Assembly: GCA_037384225.1 (NCBI GenBank)
Contig: JARROD010000092.1
Location: forward strand, 1 to 19,470
DNA length: 19,470 nt
Origin: JARROD01 sp037384225
Lineage (GTDB): Bacteria > Pseudomonadota > Gammaproteobacteria > Pseudomonadales > Cellvibrionaceae
Direction of reading: 5' to 3'
Positions 15,637-19,470 of the stretch are shown piece after piece. Made by a program: the position numbers and the translations under genes. The notes under the pieces are model-generated. The model ran no database searches, was not told where the DNA came from, and saw nothing but the letters and a program-made list of their open reading frames with translations. Within the stretch, counting starts at the first letter, position 1. Each line of letters starts with the position of its first letter.

Positions 15637-16613
15637 TTTGCTTTCCCCTGTGGCTGGTTGAGTTGCAACAGCGGCAGTACCGACGCGGCGCGTTCATCAA
15701 GTACAACTTTGGAAGACACTTTCGGCAAAACCTCGGACAGGGTTTCCAAATATAAGCGTCGCTTGGTGACTTCAGGCGCTTTGAGGTATACCTTCAGCAA
15801 CGCGTTAAACCTGGCGGCGTCCCCTTCCGCCTGGTTGACGCGCTGCACAGCGAACCCCTGCGCTGACTGAATTTTCTGATCAGCGGTACCGCGCGCCCGG
15901 GGGACGGCTTTGTTGTATTCCCCGCGCGCCACATTGATCATACGCTCGCGCTCCTGTTGGGCTTCGTTCACTTCGTCGAAAGAGGCCTGCACAGGTTTGG
16001 GGGGATTGACATTTTTCAATTGTACCTGATCGATGCGCAACCCCATCTGGTACAGATTCACCACCACCTGCATCTTGCGCTGGGCGCTGTCTTCAATATC
16101 CTGGCGCCCGATGGTGAGCACCTCGTCCACCGTGCGGTCGCCGATGACTTCGCGCATCACAGATTCCGAAATATCCCGCAGGGCCGCGCCCGGTTCGCGC
16201 ACGTTAAACAGGAAATCGAAAGCATTGTCGATGCGAAACTGAATAACCCACTCCACCGACGCGGTATTCAAATCGCCGGTAACCATGGTGGTTTCCAACT
16301 GCCATTCACGCGGCGAGGTAAATTGCCGCGGATTAGTGGCGCCGGGGGTACCGAAACCGAACTCTTCTTTTAGCTGCCGTTTGACGGGCACTGGGGTGAT
16401 GGTGTCGATGCCAAAGGGGATCTTGAAATGCAAGCCGGGGTCAACCACGTCGTGATAGCGCCCGAAGCGCTGTACCACACCGACCGACTCCGCCGAGACG
16501 GTGTAATAGCTGCTAAATGCGGTAACGGCCAGAATGGCAAGCACAATGCCCGGCAACAGGTACTTTTGGGGCACCTCGAAATCATTATTTTTCGTATCAA
16601 TGCGTCGAATCAT
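15633..16613 (-). CDS. hflK: HflK-like SPFH (prohibitin-type) membrane protein
   Basis: A 326-aa SPFH/band-7 protein of the HflK type. A membrane helix lies at about residues 18-36, followed by VSAESVGVVQRFGRYHDVVDPGLHFKIPFGID, the standard HflK opening given here only as a landmark. Further on are EWVIQFRIDN, SVMREVIGDRTVDEVLT and VQLKNVNPPKPVQASFDEVN, then a coiled region with GEYNKAVPRARG and QRVNQAEGDAARF. It is shorter than E. coli HflK (about 419 aa) and lacks that protein's Gly/Pro-rich N-terminal cytosolic extension, starting only about 17 residues before the membrane helix. The AGGGGGG ribosome site lies just before the ATG. It starts 142 bp from the dnaE stop, on the same strand, and is coupled to hflC. 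It probably forms a hetero-oligomeric membrane cage with HflC; whether FtsH is the partner is unknown. Confidence 0.88.
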   Translation of the reverse strand: MIRRIDTKNNDFEVPQKYLLPGIVLAILAVTAFSSYYTVSAESVGVVQRFGRYHDVVDPGLHFKIPFGIDTITPVPVKRQLKEEFGFGTPGATNPRQFTSPREWQLETTMVTGDLNTASVEWVIQFRIDNAFDFLFNVREPGAALRDISESVMREVIGDRTVDEVLTIGRQDIEDSAQRKMQVVVNLYQMGLRIDQVQLKNVNPPKPVQASFDEVNEAQQERERMINVARGEYNKAVPRARGTADQKIQSAQGFAVQRVNQAEGDAARFNALLKVYLKAPEVTKRRLYLETLSEVLPKVSSKVVLDERAASVLPLLQLNQPQGKAK

Positions 16614-16755
16614 CTTTTTCCCCCCTGGGGATTGTGTACAACCGTAATACCAGCGACACTTCCTTTGAGTGATAGCCGGAAGAATTCACTTTGTCCACAT
16701 GTCTTTAGTCTTTAGCCTCTAGCGGCAAAGTATCCGGTTTACCCTCTCGTCAAAA

Positions 16756-19470
16756 CTAATACAGCAAAGACACCTTATCCCGCCCATAAACATCGCGCAG
16801 ATTCTGCAGCAAATCGTCCGTGGGTTTGATCTTCCAACCCTGCCCCAGCACCAGCCGGCCTTTGGCGTCACTGCGGCAGTAATCAATCACTACCTGGCAA
16901 TTACCTTCTCGGTAGGGTTCCAGAATACTGGCCAACTGTTTGGAGAAGTTGCTCGGCAGGGCCGCCGACTGCAATTGCAATTGCAGGCCCTTGGCCTGGG
17001 CTTCGCGCACATCACTCAGTGAATGCACGGCGTCTGCCCGCATTTTCAGGCCACCGCTGTAGTCATCAAAACTCACCTGGCCATCGACGACCAGTAGACT
17101 GTCTTTCACCAGCTTATCGCGGTATTCATTTAAGGTATCGGAAAATATCGCCACTTCAATACGCCCGGAGCGGTCATCCAGGGTGATAAACGCCATATTG
17201 TCGCCGCGCTTGGTTTTCATCACCCGCAGCCCCACCACCAGCCCTGCCACCTGCTGGCCGTTGCGCTCGGGTTTTAAATCGACGATACGCGAAGAGATCA
17301 GGTGTTTGAGTTCGTGTTGGTATTCATCGATCGGGTGCCCGGTCAGGTAGAGACCCAGGGTTTCCTTTTCACCGTTGAGGCGCTCTTTGATATTCCAGGC
17401 GCGGGAGCGTCGAAATTCACTGTAAACATCGCCGCCGCTGTCGGCGCTGGGGACGACATCGCCGAACAGGTCCCCCATGCCGGCGTTGGCGTTGGCCGCA
17501 CTCTGCTCAGCGGCCTTGACCGCTTCGGCCATGGCGCCGAACATGACCGAACGGTCATAATCCAGATCCACACCGGGCCCGAGTGTATCCACGGCACCGG
17601 AGCGTATCAGGGCCTCCAGAGCCCGCTTGTTGACCTTGCGCGGATCGACGCGGGCGCAGAAGTCAAACAGGTCCTTGAAGGCCCCGTCCCGGTCGCGGGC
17701 GGCGATAATATTTTCCACCGGCCCTTCGCCCAACCCCTTGATCGCCCCGAGACCATAGATCACATTGTTGTCGCCGTCGACGGTGAACTGAAAATCGCCG
17801 CGGTTGACATCCGGCGGCAACAGGGTCAGCCCCATGTTGCGACACTCTTCGATAAAGGTCACCACCTTGTCGGTTTTGTCCATATCCGAGGACATGGTGG
17901 CGGCCATAAAATGGGCCGGGTAGTGGGTTTTCAGCCAGGCGGTCTGGTAGGAAACCAGGGCGTAGGCGGCGGAGTGGGATTTGTTGAAACCGTAACCGGC
18001 GAACTTTTCCACCAGGTCGAAGATTTTGATCGCCAGTTGGGGATCCACACCCTGATGTTTGGCCCCATCCTGAAACACTTCCCGCTGCTTGGCCATCTCT
18101 TCGGGCTTTTTCTTACCCATAGCGCGGCGCAGCAGGTCGGCACCACCGAGGGTGTAGCCGGCCAGTTCCTGGGCGATCTGCATGACCTGTTCCTGATAGA
18201 CGATGACGCCGTAGGTCGGCTGCAGTATCGGCTTGAGCTTTTCGTGCTGGTACTTGGCATCGGGGTAGGCCACTTCGGCGCGGCCGTGCTTGCGGTTGAT
18301 AAAGTCGTCTACCATGCCCGACTGCAGGGGGCCGGGGCGAAACAGCGCCACCAGGGCGATCATGTCTTCCAGGTTGTCCGGCTGCAGGCGCTTGATAAGG
18401 TCTTTCATACCCCGGGATTCCAGCTGGAACACCGCGGTGGTTTCAGCCTTTTTCAGCAGTTTAAAGGTCTCGGCATCGTCGAGGGGTATGGCGTTTATAT
18501 CCAGAGGCTGCTCACCGCAATCGCGCCTCTGGCGGTCGATCATCTGTTTCGCCCAGTTGATGATAGTCAGCGTGCGCAACCCCAGGAAGTCGAACTTCAC
18601 CAGCCCCGCGTCCTCGACGTCATTTTTGTCGAACTGGGTAACCAGGCCGCCGCCGGTTTCATCGCAGAACAGCGGCGCAAAATCGGTCAACTTGGTGGGT
18701 GCGATCACCACCCCGCCAGCGTGCTTGCCAACGTTGCGGGTCACCCCTTCAAGCTGCAACGCCATATCCCAGATTTCCTGGGCATCGCCATCGTTTTGCA
18801 GAAACTCCCGCAGCATGTCCTCCTGCTCAAAGGCTTTGTTCAGGGTCATGCCCACATCCGGCGGAATCATCTTCGACAGCTTATCCGCCAGACCGTAGGA
18901 TTTGCCCTGCACCCGCGCCACATCCCGCACCACCGCCTTGGCCGCCATGGTGCCGAAAGTGATGATCTGGGAAACGGCGTCGCGCCCGTAATGATCGGCG
19001 ACGTAGCTGATCACCTGGTCGCGGTTTTCCATACAGAAATCGACATCGAAGTCGGGCATGGAGACCCGCTCCGGATTGAGGAAACGTTCGAACAGCAAGT
19101 CGTAGGCCAGCGGATCGAGATCGGTGATTTTGAGCGCATAGGCCACCAGTGACCCGGCCCCGGACCCGCGCCCCGGACCCACGGGAATATCCTGGTCTTT
19201 AGCCCATTGGATAAAGTCCATCACGATCAAAAAGTAGCCGGGGAACCCCATCTGGATAATAATATCCAGCTCGAAGCGCAGACGCTCTTCATAAGCCTGG
19301 CGCCGCTGCGGATAATCGGCGGCGGATGGGTCCAACAACACGGCTAAACGCTCTTCCAGCCCCTGGTAGGAAATCTTCTCGAAAAACTCGTTTTCCGTCA
19401 TTCCCTCAGGTATCGGGTACTCGGGCAGGAAGTATTTGCCCAGCACAATATCCAGGTTGCAGCGCCGGGC
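16756..19470 (-). CDS. dnaE: DNA polymerase III alpha subunit (5' end beyond the window)
   Basis: The C-terminal 904 codons of the replicative polymerase; the reading frame runs off the right edge (ARRCNLDIVLGKYFL is already open), so roughly the first 250-260 residues with the PHP domain are missing. Seen in order: GPGRGSGAGSLVAY; PDFDVDF, which holds two catalytic aspartates; the FGTMAAKAVVRDVARV segment; KHAGGVVIAP; FDFLGLRTLT, supplying the third aspartate region; RPGPLQSGM; YQEQVMQIAQ; GYGFNKSHSAAYA; and near the C-terminus an OB-fold stretch (MKTKRGDNMAFITLDD). It ends VYGRDKVSLLY. It is complete and undamaged over the visible part. The last 55 residues are also present as a decayed copy 3.1 kb downstream beside accA. 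It is likely essential, and in relatives is transcribed with lpxAB-rnhB upstream. Confidence 0.97.
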   Translation of the reverse strand, partial: ARRCNLDIVLGKYFLPEYPIPEGMTENEFFEKISYQGLEERLAVLLDPSAADYPQRRQAYEERLRFELDIIIQMGFPGYFLIVMDFIQWAKDQDIPVGPGRGSGAGSLVAYALKITDLDPLAYDLLFERFLNPERVSMPDFDVDFCMENRDQVISYVADHYGRDAVSQIITFGTMAAKAVVRDVARVQGKSYGLADKLSKMIPPDVGMTLNKAFEQEDMLREFLQNDGDAQEIWDMALQLEGVTRNVGKHAGGVVIAPTKLTDFAPLFCDETGGGLVTQFDKNDVEDAGLVKFDFLGLRTLTIINWAKQMIDRQRRDCGEQPLDINAIPLDDAETFKLLKKAETTAVFQLESRGMKDLIKRLQPDNLEDMIALVALFRPGPLQSGMVDDFINRKHGRAEVAYPDAKYQHEKLKPILQPTYGVIVYQEQVMQIAQELAGYTLGGADLLRRAMGKKKPEEMAKQREVFQDGAKHQGVDPQLAIKIFDLVEKFAGYGFNKSHSAAYALVSYQTAWLKTHYPAHFMAATMSSDMDKTDKVVTFIEECRNMGLTLLPPDVNRGDFQFTVDGDNNVIYGLGAIKGLGEGPVENIIAARDRDGAFKDLFDFCARVDPRKVNKRALEALIRSGAVDTLGPGVDLDYDRSVMFGAMAEAVKAAEQSAANANAGMGDLFGDVVPSADSGGDVYSEFRRSRAWNIKERLNGEKETLGLYLTGHPIDEYQHELKHLISSRIVDLKPERNGQQVAGLVVGLRVMKTKRGDNMAFITLDDRSGRIEVAIFSDTLNEYRDKLVKDSLLVVDGQVSFDDYSGGLKMRADAVHSLSDVREAQAKGLQLQLQSAALPSNFSKQLASILEPYREGNCQVVIDYCRSDAKGRLVLGQGWKIKPTDDLLQNLRDVYGRDKVSLLY

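Noticed and set aside
16697..16725. GTCTTTAGTCTTTAG short repeat before the dnaE stop region
   Set aside because: Only two 7-bp units with a degenerate third; too short to separate from chance and no related copy at the remnant.
17302..19152. 616-codon open frame on the plus strand opposite dnaE
   Set aside because: It lies wholly antisense to a well-conserved GC-rich dnaE; the translation is His/Gly/Val-rich with no family pattern. Long antisense frames are expected here.

Overview
The window looks like chromosomal DNA from a marine-type gammaproteobacterium; a Cellvibrionales-like lineage (near Saccharophagus, Teredinibacter or Microbulbifer) is plausible. This rests on the gene complement (DnaE, AccA, BepA, PerM, TusA, SlyX and HflK/HflC homologues) and on protein sequence character, so placement below class is inference. 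Genes are densely packed and most read on the minus strand.

Layout. Positions 141-4510 (minus) hold a compact operon, tusA - perM-like - periplasmic M16 metallopeptidase. It is divergent from a BepA-type M48 metallopeptidase at 4834-6291 (plus), with a 323-bp shared regulatory region between them. bepA meets, tail to tail and with overlapping stop codons, a large PAS-PAS-PAS-PAS-GGDEF-EAL protein (6288-9233, minus). This is followed by slyX and a voltage-gated-type potassium channel with a C-terminal zinc ribbon (both minus). Then come three plus-strand genes: a small double-CxxC membrane protein, a SUI1 (YciH) protein fused to DUF3820, and an unrecognised membrane-anchored coiled-coil protein. 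accA (12386-13336, minus) converges on the last of these.

The most unusual part lies between accA and dnaE. These two genes are normally adjacent in gammaproteobacteria. Here the intact end of dnaE is at 16756, and accA starts about 3.4 kb further on at 13336. Just upstream of accA, at 13465-13632, is a decayed second copy of the last 55 codons of dnaE with a premature amber stop. Between the two dnaE ends sit an HflK/HflC-like SPFH pair (minus) and a small outer-membrane beta-barrel gene (plus) of visibly lower GC. The simplest reading is that DNA entered at the 3' end of dnaE, supplied a replacement 3' end, and left the original end stranded beside accA. Duplication followed by decay is the main alternative.

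Functionally, the left side is rich in envelope maintenance (two metalloproteases, a PerM-type transporter, TusA sulfur transfer). The middle holds signalling and ion-channel genes. The right side is core metabolism and replication (AccA, DnaE) split by the inserted SPFH/beta-barrel block. No rRNA, tRNA, CRISPR array or complete insertion sequence was seen.
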